A stretch of 64,000 bases of DNA, from positions 1-64,000 of the forward strand of contig CANBCW010000002.1 of assembly GCA_947367115.1 (NCBI GenBank), given 5' to 3'. Under the pieces are notes generated by a model. That model was given only the letters and a program-made list of their open reading frames with translations, was not told where the DNA came from and searched no databases. This stretch comes from an uncultured Clostridia bacterium (GTDB lineage Bacteria > Bacillota > Clostridia > Oscillospirales > Oscillospiraceae). This document shows, piece by piece, positions 37,614 to 47,924 of the stretch; positions within the stretch are counted from its first letter, which is position 1; each line of letters opens with the position of its first letter. A program made the translations under genes and the position numbers.

Positions 37614-38707
37614 TCCTCCCCTTCTGAAGCACGCACCATGAAAAAGGTGGGCATTCTGCGCGGAGAGGCCTGAATGAGCGCATAGCTGCTGCACATGACC
37701 ACATCGCCAGCATGGCCGTACAAGCCGTAAGTATCCTTATAAGTCATGACCGTAGAGGCTCCGCCATCCAGGTTGCACGCATTCACCGCCCCCAGCTTCT
37801 CCATGATCTCCACAACATCGATGTAGGTAGCTCCCAGAGAGCCTGCCTGTCTGCCATCGATGCAAAGGAAAATGATCACGCCATCCGCACGCTGACCGAT
37901 GGCAGTACGTGCATTGAAGGTGGTATTGGTATCGTATACACTTGTGTTGATTTTCCCATTCTCTATTAAAACAGGCCCAAAGCAGCAGCCGTCCCGAATT
38001 TTCAGTTTTTCCACCGCGGAACGGTCTATGGTTTCCGCGACCACCAGAGAATGATCCTCCGTCAAACCCACAAAACCGTCATAACTGGTACCGTCATCCC
38101 ACAGAATCTCGCCATCGGCAACTACCATGCCGATGGGCAGACTGCCAATATAGCTGTTGGCAGTACCGTCATCATTGAACGCGCCACCGTTAATCGCCGC
38201 GATGGCACCTTCCTTCTGCATCTGTTGGACGATGCGGGTGCCTTTGATGCTAATATCAAAGGTATCCGAAGATGTGGCGAGATACACCTGCGACGGATCC
38301 CGAATCAGCATGACATGGGCCGTGTATGTTCTGCCATAGATGGTCTCTATACGGATGCCGTCAGGGTAATCCGCCCACTCATCGGCGGTGTCGCTTTCAA
38401 ATTTGACCACCACTTGCGGATCTTGCGGAGCAGGCTCCGGCTCGAGAACCGGTTCACCGGATTGAATCTGCGCCAAAGTTTGCTCGTCCAGAAAAAGTGA
38501 CGGAACCCACGCCGTTGCATCTGATTCCAGCAGAGACACCGCCAGCGCGTTTCGGGCGTTTTCGGATGGCCCGTTCAAGATCAGATTGCACGCCATACCA
38601 AGTCCCACTGCCGTCAAAATGAGCAGCGTAAAGAGGATCAGAAAACAGCTCAGGATCGCGGTCAGTATCCGTTTACCGGCTTTACCGGGAACATGCGTGT
38701 TAGACAT
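37610..38707 (-). CDS. Phosphodiester glycosidase (NAGPA-domain) family protein
   Basis: GAIAAINGGAFNDDG..., IGQRADGVIIFLCIDGRQAGSLGATYIDVVEIMEKLGAVNACNLDGGASTVM. Confidence 0.85.
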   Translation of the reverse strand: MSNTHVPGKAGKRILTAILSCFLILFTLLILTAVGLGMACNLILNGPSENARNALAVSLLESDATAWVPSLFLDEQTLAQIQSGEPVLEPEPAPQDPQVVVKFESDTADEWADYPDGIRIETIYGRTYTAHVMLIRDPSQVYLATSSDTFDISIKGTRIVQQMQKEGAIAAINGGAFNDDGTANSYIGSLPIGMVVADGEILWDDGTSYDGFVGLTEDHSLVVAETIDRSAVEKLKIRDGCCFGPVLIENGKINTSVYDTNTTFNARTAIGQRADGVIIFLCIDGRQAGSLGATYIDVVEIMEKLGAVNACNLDGGASTVMTYKDTYGLYGHAGDVVMCSSYALIQASPRRMPTFFMVRASEGEE

Positions 38708-38774
38708 TGTCTTTCCTCAATTCTTGTCATGTTTTTCGAAGTCAAAGGAATGTACCGGGATTGTGAGATTCCCC

Positions 38775-39188
38775 TCAGATCAAAACACCGTTGCAGTGGT
38801 CGATCTCATGCTGGATGATCTGTGCCGTCCAGCCTTCAAATGTCTTGAGCCGGGTCTGAAAGTCCAGCGTCTGAAACTGCACCTTGATCTTCCGGTACCG
38901 CTTTGTCTTCCGTGGGCCGCCCAGCAGGGAAAGGCAGCTCTCCTCCGCGTCATACTCCCCGGACTGCTTCACGATTTCAGGGTTCAGCATCACCAGATAG
39001 CTGCCCCCATTGTCAAAAGCAATAATTCGTTTACAAACACCGATCATATTCGCTGCCATACCTACACAGGTCTCCTGATGCGCTGCCAGCGTATCCAGCA
39101 GATCCTGCGCCACATCCAAATCATCCTTCGTAGCAGCCGCTGATTTCCGCGCCAGGAAAATCGGGTCGTGCATCAAGTCTTTAACCAT
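38775..39188 (-). CDS. def: Peptide deformylase
   Basis: GMAANMIGVCKRI, EESCLSL, QHEIDHCNGVLI. Confidence 0.88.
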   Translation of the reverse strand: MVKDLMHDPIFLARKSAAATKDDLDVAQDLLDTLAAHQETCVGMAANMIGVCKRIIAFDNGGSYLVMLNPEIVKQSGEYDAEESCLSLLGGPRKTKRYRKIKVQFQTLDFQTRLKTFEGWTAQIIQHEIDHCNGVLI

Positions 39189-39297
39189 GGCTCATCCTCG
39201 CAAATTCAAGATGCTTTATTTTATCACAAAATATTTCCATAAGCAACCATTCTCCTGGAAGCAAATCAATTCTCGTCTGGTTTCCATGATTTACAGC

Positions 39298-39326
39298 TTG
39301 ATAAAAGGTTACAAATCGGTTACAAT
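39298..39326 (+). promoter_or_regulatory. Predicted promoter for the Cys-rich peptide
   Basis: TTGATA (39298-39303) -17- TACAAT (39321-39326). Confidence 0.65.
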
Positions 39327-39371
39327 TCTCTTGTCCTCGCGAGACAAATACTGATATAGGAGGTCGGCAAG

Positions 39372-39461
39372 ATGTTCTTCTTCAATTGCAACTCTGGCTG
39401 CGACTTCGATTGCGGCTCAATCTGGCAGTCTCTGTGCCAGCTGTTCGGTTTCGGCTGCTAA
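39372..39461 (+). CDS. 29-aa Cys-rich peptide
   Basis: MFFFNCNSGCDFDCGSIWQSLCQLFGFGC*; RBS taggaggt 7 nt upstream; own promoter and terminator. Confidence 0.65.
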   Translation: MFFFNCNSGCDFDCGSIWQSLCQLFGFGC

Positions 39462-39472
39462 GGCAGTTCCCG

Positions 39473-39506
39473 GCGATCCCGCGATATGCGGGATCGCTTC
39501 TTTATT
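39473..39506 (+). terminator. Rho-independent terminator
   Basis: gcgatcccgc (39473-39482) gatat gcgggatcgc (39488-39497) ttctttatttt. Confidence 0.85.
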
Positions 39507-39526
39507 TTCTCAGGAGGTATCCGCAA

Positions 39527-40135
39527 ATGAAAAAACTGTTTCTGTTGGCGCTCTGCGCCGTTATGATCGTCCCCGCACTGATAATCAGTGTTTCTGCTGA
39601 AAGTATCACCCACACCGTAGTATCCGGTGACAGCCTGTGGAAGATCTCAAAAAAATACGAGGTTGGCCTGAGTGAGATCAAGAGCGCCAATCCTCAAATC
39701 AAGAATTATGACCTGATCTATCCCGGCCAGAAAATCAATATTCCCACGACGGATCCCAGCGTTACCGCCTACGAGCAGGAGGTCATCCGTCTGGTCAATG
39801 AGATCCGCGCGCAGAATGGTCTAAAGGCTCTTACATATGACTGGGAGCTGAGCCGTGTTGCCCGGATCAAGTCTCAGGACATGAAGGACAACAACTACTT
39901 CGCCCACAACAGCCCCGTGTACGGCACGCCCTTCCAGATGATCCGCAATTTCGGTATTTCCTTTCAGACTGCCGGAGAAAATATTGCAAAGGGGTACACC
40001 TCGCCCCAGGCTGTTGTGAATGGGTGGATGAATTCGTCCGGCCACCGGGCCAATATTCTGAATGCATCCTATACCAAGATCGGTGTTGGCTATGTCTCCG
40101 GCGGTCACTACTGGACGCAGATGTTCACAGGTTAA
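39527..40135 (+). CDS. LysM + CAP/SCP domain secreted protein
   Basis: Signal peptide; HTVVSGDSLWKISKKYEVGLSEIKSANPQIKNYDLIYPGQKINIP (LysM); CAP domain AGENIAKGYTSPQAVVNGWMNSSGHRANILN. Confidence 0.94.
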   Translation: MKKLFLLALCAVMIVPALIISVSAESITHTVVSGDSLWKISKKYEVGLSEIKSANPQIKNYDLIYPGQKINIPTTDPSVTAYEQEVIRLVNEIRAQNGLKALTYDWELSRVARIKSQDMKDNNYFAHNSPVYGTPFQMIRNFGISFQTAGENIAKGYTSPQAVVNGWMNSSGHRANILNASYTKIGVGYVSGGHYWTQMFTG

Positions 40136-40378
40136 ACCGCTCGCTGTGCACCCATAGCTGCGTACAGAGCGCGACCGCCCGCAAAGAAAGCGGTTTTTGG
40201 CGCATCTGTAGCGGATACTGGCGGTTTGCCGTAATACGCGGCTTTTTTTCCATGTTTTTTGGATGGTTTTTCCTTTCAGTTGATATTGCATTTTTACCGG
40301 GTGCGATGCTATAATATGGATACAATGGCTTACTGCGGCAAGCGGTGGGCAGAAATAGAATAAAGCGAGGTATTTTGA

Positions 40379-41344
40379 ATGGTCGCATACGGAGATAATG
40401 TCAAGATTTTCTGCGGCAACTCCAACAAGGAGTTCGCTGAAACCATCTGCAAAGAGCTGGGTCTGCCCATGGGTCAGGGTGTTGTAAAGACCTTCGCAGA
40501 CGGCGAAGCTTCCGTCACGCTGGAGGAAACCGTCCGTGGCGCTGACGTATTCCTGATTCAGTCCACCTGCAAGCCTGTCAACGATCACCTGATGGAACTG
40601 CTGGTCATGATCGATGCCTGCCGCCGTGCTTCTGCCGGCCGGATCACCGCCGTGATCCCCTACTTCGGCTACGCCCGCCAGGATCGCAAAGCCAAGAGCC
40701 GCGATCCCATCTCCGCTAAGCTGGTTGCCAATATGATCACCGTGGCCGGTGCTGACCGGGTGCTGACCATGGATCTGCACGCCAATCAGATCCAGGGCTT
40801 CTTCGATATTCCTCTGGACCATCTGCTGGGCGCCCCCTCCTTTGTTGACTACTATCTGGGCAAATTCCCTGAGGAGCAGTTTAATCACGATGAGTTCGTG
40901 GTCGTGTCTCCCGACGTAGGCTCCGTTGCCCGCGCCCGCAACTTCGCTCAGAAGGTTCATATGGGTCTGGCCATCGTTGACAAGCGCCGCCAGAAGGCCA
41001 ACGAGTGCGAGGTCATGAATGTCATCGGCGATGTCAAGGGCAAGACCTGCATTCTGTACGACGATATGGTCGATACTGCCGGTTCCCTGTGCAACGCCGC
41101 CAAGGCTCTGGTCGAAGTCGGCGGTGCCAAGGAAGTCTACGCCTGTGCCACCCATGGTGTTCTGTCCGGCCCCGCTTATGACCGTCTGGAGGCCAGCGTC
41201 ATCAAGGAGATGCTGTTCCTGAACACCATTCCTCAGGTCGGCAACACCGCCAGCGGCAAGATCAAGTTCCTGGACGTGGCTCCCGTGTTCGCCCGTGCCA
41301 TTGAGCACATCCACGGCAGCACTTCCATCGCAGACCTGTTCTAA
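40379..41344 (+). CDS. prs: Ribose-phosphate pyrophosphokinase
   Basis: IFCGNSNKEFAETICKELGLPMG; DLHANQIQGFFDIPLDHL; CILYDDMVDTAGSLCNAAKAL. Confidence 0.96.
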   Translation: MVAYGDNVKIFCGNSNKEFAETICKELGLPMGQGVVKTFADGEASVTLEETVRGADVFLIQSTCKPVNDHLMELLVMIDACRRASAGRITAVIPYFGYARQDRKAKSRDPISAKLVANMITVAGADRVLTMDLHANQIQGFFDIPLDHLLGAPSFVDYYLGKFPEEQFNHDEFVVVSPDVGSVARARNFAQKVHMGLAIVDKRRQKANECEVMNVIGDVKGKTCILYDDMVDTAGSLCNAAKALVEVGGAKEVYACATHGVLSGPAYDRLEASVIKEMLFLNTIPQVGNTASGKIKFLDVAPVFARAIEHIHGSTSIADLF

Positions 41345-41348
41345 GCCG

Positions 41349-41942
41349 GTGTTTGGTAAAGCGAACGAAAGCTGGCTCATCGTCGGACTGGGTAATCCCG
41401 GACGAGAGTATGAAAAGACCCGGCACAATGCCGGTTTTCGTGCCATTGATGTACTGGCTGATAAGCTGGGCTGCAAGATTGACAAGCTCAAGTATCAGGG
41501 ACTGTACTGCCAGACGATCTACGGAGGCAGAAAGCTGTTCCTGTTGAAGCCCCAGACCTACATGAACCTATCCGGACGCTCTGTGCTGCAGCTTTCCTCC
41601 TACTTCAACATTCCGCCCCAGCGGATCATCGTTCTGTTTGACGATATCTCCCTGCCCCCCGGGCGGCTGCGGATTCGGGCGGACGGTTCTGCCGGCGGCC
41701 ACAACGGCATTAAATCCATCATTGCCGAGCTCGGCTCCCAGGACTTCCCTCGTGTGAAGATCGGCGTTGGCGGCAAGGCGCATCCCGATCAGGATCTGGC
41801 GGATCATGTTCTGTCCGGCTTCTCCGCTAAGGAGGAAAAGGATCTTCTGTCCGCTCTGAACCGAGCCGCAGAGGCTGCCCTGATCATTATGGACAAGGGT
41901 GTCCCGGACGCGGCAAACCGGTTTAACGGCAGTACGCCGTAA
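41349..41942 (+). CDS. pth: Peptidyl-tRNA hydrolase (GTG start)
   Basis: LIVGLGNPGREYEKTRHNAGF; GSAGGHNGIKSIIAELGSQDFPRVKIGVG. Confidence 0.95.
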   Translation: MFGKANESWLIVGLGNPGREYEKTRHNAGFRAIDVLADKLGCKIDKLKYQGLYCQTIYGGRKLFLLKPQTYMNLSGRSVLQLSSYFNIPPQRIIVLFDDISLPPGRLRIRADGSAGGHNGIKSIIAELGSQDFPRVKIGVGGKAHPDQDLADHVLSGFSAKEEKDLLSALNRAAEAALIIMDKGVPDAANRFNGSTP

Positions 41943-42056
41943 GCGAATATTGTCACCTTTCCACGGAAAGGGGGTATGATGCCCCCTTTCCGCGTTGCTG
42001 CGTGGAGTAAAAATCGACTGTAGGATAAATTGTTGTTTAGCGCACTAAGATACGGT

Positions 42057-42305
42057 GTCATTGCGAGGAGCGTGTTGCAGAGCGCAGCGAATTTTGAATC
42101 AAGCGATTGCCAGTGGCAATCGCACAATATAAACACGCGACGTGGCAATCCCCCACGGCGATGCGCAAATGTTGCGATTAGCAACCAAAATGCCGGAAGA
42201 ACCGGGGGATTGCCACGCCAGCGGTGCGTCGCGCAGCGAATTGCAATCCTAATGATTGCCGGTGGCAATCATACCTAAACTCAGTGCGGACTGGCTCGCA
42301 ATGAC
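42057..42305. repeat. MITE/REP-like repeat, copy B, enlarged by internal insertions
   Basis: Same TIRs GTCATTGCGAG...CTCGCAATGAC; internal palindromes gcgattgccagtggcaatcgc (42103-42123) and atgattgccggtggcaatcat (42252-42272). Confidence 0.9.
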
Positions 42306-42380
42306 ATGCTTCTTTTTTCGAGCGCCAATAATCCTGTAAACAACAATTTACCGTTCCAATTATCGCGACGAGGTAATCTT

Positions 42381-45300
42381 ATGAACCACCTTCTCAATTT
42401 ACTAAACACCATGCCGGAATACCGAACGCTGGTGGACACGCTGGGAAAAGGCCAGTCCGCTGCCATTACCGGTATCGGTCAGATCAATCGCAGCCACATC
42501 ATCGCAGGCTTGCGGTTGGATGTTCCGCGTCCGCTGGTGCTGGTGTGTCAGGATGACATGGCCGCCAAACGTCTGCAGGAGGAACTGAAATGCTTTTCAG
42601 ACGAAACTGCACCGTTTCTGCCCAGCCGGGAACTGACCCTTTACGACACCGCCGTCGTCTCCCGGGCATGGGAGCAGAAGCGTCTGCGGCAGCTGTACGA
42701 TTTAAGCACCGGCCAGACCCCGGTACAGATTCTGACCTGGGATTCCTTAAGTCAGCGAACCATGCCGAAGACAACACTTCTTTCCTCCGCCTTTACATTG
42801 GAGACCGGGAAGGAATACGAGATGGAATCCCTGCTCCAACAGCTCACCAGTGCCGGTTACAGCCGGTGCGGCATGGTGGAAGGCCCCGGCCAATTCGCTG
42901 TCCGTGGTGGCATTCTGGACGTATTCTCCCCCGCCGCCGACCAGCCCTTCCGTGCGGAATTTTTTGGTGACGAGCTGGACACCATGGGCTACTTTGATCC
43001 GGGCACCCAGCGCCGGACAGAGAATGTGGATCAGGTTTTGATCCTTCCCGTGGGTGAGACCCAGCCCAGACTTCATCCAAATGGCATCCAGGGCTTGTGC
43101 AAAGACATCGCCACTCTGCTTGCCCGCCAGCGCCGTCGAAAAGTCATAAACGAACCGCTGATCAAAACGCTGGAAAAGGATCTTGAAAAATACGAAAACA
43201 GCATTCAAAATCCCGCGTCTGACCGGTATATGGCGTTCATTTATCCGGAATTTGCCACCGCCATGGAATACATTCCCAAAAACGCAGTCATTGTCGTGTG
43301 CGATCAGGGCAGCCTGCGCCGCCGGGCACACACCCGGACGGAAGAGGTGGGCATGCAGCTGGACAGCCTCCTGCAAGGCGGCATCCTTGCAGGTGAACTG
43401 TGTGACTATGTATGTCAGTGGGAGGACTTCTGTGCCGCCCTGGCCGGGCGCACCGTCGTATATCTGGATGCATTTGGCGGCAGCTCCTACCCGGAAGAAA
43501 ACCGTCCGAAACAATTGCTGCCCATGACCGCCAAGCAGCTTCCCGGCTACGGCGGAAGCATGGACACTGCCGCCAGCGACCTGGCTCATTATCAAAAAAT
43601 GGAGTTTGCCACGCTGGTACTCTGCGGCACCCGCCGCCGGGCAGAACTGCTGCAGGAGCTGCTGCGTGAGAAAAATCTTTCCGCTTTCCTGTGCATCCCG
43701 CTGGACACCATGCCCAAGTCCGGGCAGATTCTGCTCACGGAAGGAACACTGCCATACGGCATGGAATACCCGGACTCCAAGCTTGCTATTCTTACAGAGG
43801 GGCAGCTGATCGCCAAAAGTGAGCCGAAGCGGAAAGCAAAGAAAACTGCCACCAACCGCCAAAAACTGAATTCCTTCACCGACCTTTCCCCCGGTGATCT
43901 GGTCGTTCACGAAAACTACGGCATCGGGCGCTTTGTCGCCATGGAGCGGATCAGGGTGGATGGTGCCATCAAGGATTATATCAAAATTGCCTATCAGGGC
44001 AGTGATACCCTCTTCATCCCCGCCACGCAGCTGGACATGGTCAGCAAATACATCGGCAGCGGCGGTGAAGACGGCAATGTAAAGTTAAACAAAATCGGTT
44101 CCGATGCCTGGCAGAAGACCAAAGCTAAGGCACGCAAAGCCGCTAAGAATATGGCAGGCGAGCTGATCCAGCTTTACGCCGCCAGAAAGCGGCAGGAGGG
44201 CTTCGCCTTCGCCGCCGACTCCCCCTGGCAGAAGGAATTTGAGGATAACTTCCCATACCCCGAAACAGACGATCAGCTTCGCTGTATCGCGGATATCAAG
44301 CATGATATGGAAGCCCCTATTCCTATGGATCGGCTGCTGTGCGGCGACGTTGGCTTCGGTAAGACCGAGGTGGCGCTTCGCGCCGTTATGAAGGCCGTTA
44401 TGGACGGTAAGCAGGTGGCCATTTTGGTTCCCACTACGGTTCTTGCCCAGCAGCATTATCAGACCGCGGTTTCCCGGTTCCGGGGCTTCCCCGTGAACAT
44501 TGACGTTCTGAGCCGGTTCCGCTCTGCCAAGGAGCAGCAGCGCACCTTGCAAAATCTGCGTTCCGGTTCGGTCGATCTGATCATCGGCACCCACAAGCTG
44601 CTGCAAAAAAGTGTTCAATTCAAGGATCTCGGTCTGCTGATCGTGGATGAGGAGCAGCGCTTCGGTGTCAGCCACAAGGAACGCTTGAAGGAAATCTCTC
44701 AGGGCGTGGATGTGCTGACCCTGTCAGCCACCCCTATCCCCAGAACACTGAACATGGCTCTTTCCGGCATCCGGGATATGTCTACGATTGAGGAACCTCC
44801 GGCTGACCGCTACCCCGTGCAGACCTTCGTTATGGAACACAGCAACGCCGTCATCGACGACGCGATCCGCCGGGAGGTAGAACGCGGCGGCCAGGTCTAC
44901 TACCTGCACAACCGCACTGAGACCATTGACCAGTGTGCCGGTGCTCTGCGCCGCCGCATCCCCGGACTCAGCGTGGCGGTTGCCCACGGTCAGATGGGTG
45001 AGGATGCCCTGGGCGATGTGATGAGCGCCATGGCAGATGGCGCAATTCAGGTTCTGGTATGCACCACCATCATTGAAACCGGTCTGGACATTCCCAATGC
45101 CAATACCCTCATCATCGAAAACGCCGACCGTTTCGGCCTGTCCCAGCTCCATCAGCTCCGCGGCCGTGTGGGCCGTTCTACCCGGCACGCTTACGCCTAC
45201 TTCACCTATAAACCGGATAAAAACCTGACGGAAATCGCTGAGAAGCGTCTGTCCGCCATCCGGGATTTTGCAGAGTTTGGCTCCGGCTTTAAGATCGCCA

Positions 45301-45890
45301 TGCGTGATCTGGAAATCCGCGGTGCCGGTAACCTCTTGGGTGCTGAACAATCCGGTCACATGATGAGCGTCGGCTACGATATGTACCTGAAGCTGCTGGA
45401 CGAAGCAGTATTGGAAGAGCGTGGTGAAAAGCCCAAGGAGCCGGACTGCACCGCCGATCTGAATGTCACCGCCAATGTCGATCCCGACTACGTTTCCCGC
45501 GGCGAGGAGCGGATGGATCTGTACCGCCGAATGGCGGCGATCCGCTCTCAGGAGGACGCGGACGATCTGCTGGACGAGATCATCGACCGCTATGGAGATC
45601 CTCCGAAGGGCGTACTGAACCTGATTGACATTGCGCTTATGCGCGCTCAGGCGCGGCAGGCGGGCATCAAGGATATTCGCCAAAAGGCCGGTGATGTGCT
45701 GTTCACGCTCACTTCTCTGAACTTTGAAGCCGTCAGCGCCTTGTGCGCTGAACCGGACTACAAGACACGCGTCCTGTTTGTAGCGACCGCCAAAGAACCA
45801 ACGCTGCGGCTGAAGCTGAGCAGCGGCGTGGACAGCCTGAAACAGTCCAAAGTTTTCATTGAACGGTATCGAAAGTTCCTGAATTTGTGA
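42381..45890 (+). CDS. mfd: Transcription-repair coupling factor
   Basis: UvrB-like N-terminus, CarD-like LSPGDLVVHENYGIGRFVAMERI, LLCGDVGFGKTEVALRAVMKAV, DEEQRFGV. Confidence 0.97.
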   Translation: MNHLLNLLNTMPEYRTLVDTLGKGQSAAITGIGQINRSHIIAGLRLDVPRPLVLVCQDDMAAKRLQEELKCFSDETAPFLPSRELTLYDTAVVSRAWEQKRLRQLYDLSTGQTPVQILTWDSLSQRTMPKTTLLSSAFTLETGKEYEMESLLQQLTSAGYSRCGMVEGPGQFAVRGGILDVFSPAADQPFRAEFFGDELDTMGYFDPGTQRRTENVDQVLILPVGETQPRLHPNGIQGLCKDIATLLARQRRRKVINEPLIKTLEKDLEKYENSIQNPASDRYMAFIYPEFATAMEYIPKNAVIVVCDQGSLRRRAHTRTEEVGMQLDSLLQGGILAGELCDYVCQWEDFCAALAGRTVVYLDAFGGSSYPEENRPKQLLPMTAKQLPGYGGSMDTAASDLAHYQKMEFATLVLCGTRRRAELLQELLREKNLSAFLCIPLDTMPKSGQILLTEGTLPYGMEYPDSKLAILTEGQLIAKSEPKRKAKKTATNRQKLNSFTDLSPGDLVVHENYGIGRFVAMERIRVDGAIKDYIKIAYQGSDTLFIPATQLDMVSKYIGSGGEDGNVKLNKIGSDAWQKTKAKARKAAKNMAGELIQLYAARKRQEGFAFAADSPWQKEFEDNFPYPETDDQLRCIADIKHDMEAPIPMDRLLCGDVGFGKTEVALRAVMKAVMDGKQVAILVPTTVLAQQHYQTAVSRFRGFPVNIDVLSRFRSAKEQQRTLQNLRSGSVDLIIGTHKLLQKSVQFKDLGLLIVDEEQRFGVSHKERLKEISQGVDVLTLSATPIPRTLNMALSGIRDMSTIEEPPADRYPVQTFVMEHSNAVIDDAIRREVERGGQVYYLHNRTETIDQCAGALRRRIPGLSVAVAHGQMGEDALGDVMSAMADGAIQVLVCTTIIETGLDIPNANTLIIENADRFGLSQLHQLRGRVGRSTRHAYAYFTYKPDKNLTEIAEKRLSAIRDFAEFGSGFKIAMRDLEIRGAGNLLGAEQSGHMMSVGYDMYLKLLDEAVLEERGEKPKEPDCTADLNVTANVDPDYVSRGEERMDLYRRMAAIRSQEDADDLLDEIIDRYGDPPKGVLNLIDIALMRAQARQAGIKDIRQKAGDVLFTLTSLNFEAVSALCAEPDYKTRVLFVATAKEPTLRLKLSSGVDSLKQSKVFIERYRKFLNL

Positions 45891-46034
45891 AGAATTTGTC
45901 AATTTTTTGAAGGTATCCCAAGTTTTTGACCGCAAAGCGTTGCAATATTGAAAACTTGTGTTACAATAGTCCTGCATGCAAATCCTGAAACTGCGGCCTT
46001 TAGCCGCTGACAGAAAGGAGAACTGGAATCAATT

Positions 46035-47924
46035 ATGGGAAAATACGAGAATACCCGCGGCATGACCGACCGCGAAAACGCCGAGGTGGAAAAGGCCTTC
46101 CGCCAGGTAACGAATGCTTCCCCTTCCCCCAAAAAGCCAACTGCCAAGCAGATCGCAGCCCGAAAAAAAGCTGCCCAAAACCGGAAGATCGCCATTATCA
46201 GCATCTGTGCTGTTATTCTGGTGCTGCTGATTGGCCTGATCATTGGCATGATCATCTACTCCAACCGCAACACCGATGACGGAAAGATCCTGGACAATGT
46301 CTGTGCCGGTGGCGTAAATCTGGGCGGTATGACCGTAGAAGAAGCGAAAAACGCCCTGCATTTGGCAACGGATAACACCTTCTCTGCGAAGGATATGGTC
46401 GTTAAGCTGCCAGACACCAGTTTTACCCTCTCCCCCGCCGACACCGGTGCTAAGTTGGATGTGGATGCTGTTGTTGAGGCTGCCTATAACTATGGCCGCA
46501 CCGGCACTGAGGCCGAGAATAAACAGGCACAGAACAACGCCGCGACCACGATCCACACCATCGCCCTGCTGCCCTATTTGGATCTGGATCTGAGATATAT
46601 TCAGAGCACCATTGAGGACTTCTGTAATTCTTACAGCAGTACCATGACCCAGCCCACAGTATTGGTAAGGGGCGACCGGCCCGCTTACGACCCGGAATAT
46701 CCGGATCTGCCCGCCGTTCATCAAACCATGCTGATCACCATGGGCACGCCGGATTACAAGCTTGCCGCAGATGACCTGTACGACTGTGTGCTGGATTCTT
46801 ACAGTCTGAACGAGTTGACTGTCAGCTATCAGGCTCCCACTCTGACGGATCCTGATATTCCCAGTGCGGAAGCGCTGTTCAACGAACACTGTCTGGCTCC
46901 CGTGGATGCTGTCATTGACGATGTAACCTTTGAGGTCACACCCGAAATCTACGGCTACGGTTTCGATATTGAGGCTGTTCAAAAGCTCATTGATGAGGCA
47001 GAATATGGCGAGACCATCGAAATCACGCTGGATTTCATCATGCCCGACATCACCGCCAAGATGCTGACCGAGGATTTGTTCCTGGATCTGCTGGCGACCT
47101 TCACCTGTGATAATCCCAGCGGCAACACCGCAGGCCGCAACACCAATCTGCTGCTGTCCTGCGAAGCCATCAGCGGTTTTGTGCTCAAGGCTGGTGAAGA
47201 ATTCTCCTTCAACCAGGTCGTTGGCCGTCTGACCGCTGAAAAGGGCTATCAGAAAGCTCCGGGGTTCCGAAGCGGTGTGGAAACCGATATTCTTGGTGCC
47301 GGTGTCAGCCAGACTGCTTCTGCCCTGTACTACTGTGCCCTGATGTCCGATTTGGAAATTTTGGAGCGGCACAACAACGGCTATGCTGTGGATTACATCG
47401 GTCTGGGTCTGGATGCCTGTGTCAACTGGGGTTCCCAGGATCTGCGCTTCCGCAACAACACCAGCTCACCCATCCGCATCGTCGCCATGGCCGACGGCAG
47501 CAAGGTGACCATCAACATCTTCGGTATTGATGAGCGGGAATATGACCTCGAGCTGCGTACCGAGATCATAGCACAGCATGATCCAGAGACCGTGTATCAG
47601 GTCATGGATAAGAATAACGTCATGGGCTACGAGGATGGACGTGTGCTGATCTCCGGTATTACCGGTTACGATGTGAAAGTGTACATGGATAAGCTCCACA
47701 AGCAGACCGGTGTCTTAACATCCAGCGATCTGGTGAACTCCTCCAATTACAGCAAGCGAGATCAGAAGGTCGTCCAAATTGAATCAGACGAACCGATTTC
47801 CGATCCCACTGATCCGTCCGATCCCATCACCCCTTCTGTCCCCGCAGATGCTGCGGATCCTTCTGCCAGCTCTGATCCCGGCGTACTGGAAAGTATTGTT
47901 ACTTTCTTTGAGAATTTATTCTAA
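46035..47924 (+). CDS. VanW family protein
   Basis: N-terminal TM; VanW core AGEEFSFNQVVGRLTAEKGYQKAPGF...GAGVSQTASALYYCALMSDLEILERHNNGY; Pro/Ser/Asp-rich C-terminus. Confidence 0.92.
   Translation: MGKYENTRGMTDRENAEVEKAFRQVTNASPSPKKPTAKQIAARKKAAQNRKIAIISICAVILVLLIGLIIGMIIYSNRNTDDGKILDNVCAGGVNLGGMTVEEAKNALHLATDNTFSAKDMVVKLPDTSFTLSPADTGAKLDVDAVVEAAYNYGRTGTEAENKQAQNNAATTIHTIALLPYLDLDLRYIQSTIEDFCNSYSSTMTQPTVLVRGDRPAYDPEYPDLPAVHQTMLITMGTPDYKLAADDLYDCVLDSYSLNELTVSYQAPTLTDPDIPSAEALFNEHCLAPVDAVIDDVTFEVTPEIYGYGFDIEAVQKLIDEAEYGETIEITLDFIMPDITAKMLTEDLFLDLLATFTCDNPSGNTAGRNTNLLLSCEAISGFVLKAGEEFSFNQVVGRLTAEKGYQKAPGFRSGVETDILGAGVSQTASALYYCALMSDLEILERHNNGYAVDYIGLGLDACVNWGSQDLRFRNNTSSPIRIVAMADGSKVTINIFGIDEREYDLELRTEIIAQHDPETVYQVMDKNNVMGYEDGRVLISGITGYDVKVYMDKLHKQTGVLTSSDLVNSSNYSKRDQKVVQIESDEPISDPTDPSDPITPSVPADAADPSASSDPGVLESIVTFFENLF

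Noticed and set aside
39821-41491. 556-aa minus-strand ORF antisense to the CAP gene and prs
   Set aside because: Overlaps two strongly supported plus-strand genes; composition typical of shadow ORFs in high-GC coding DNA.
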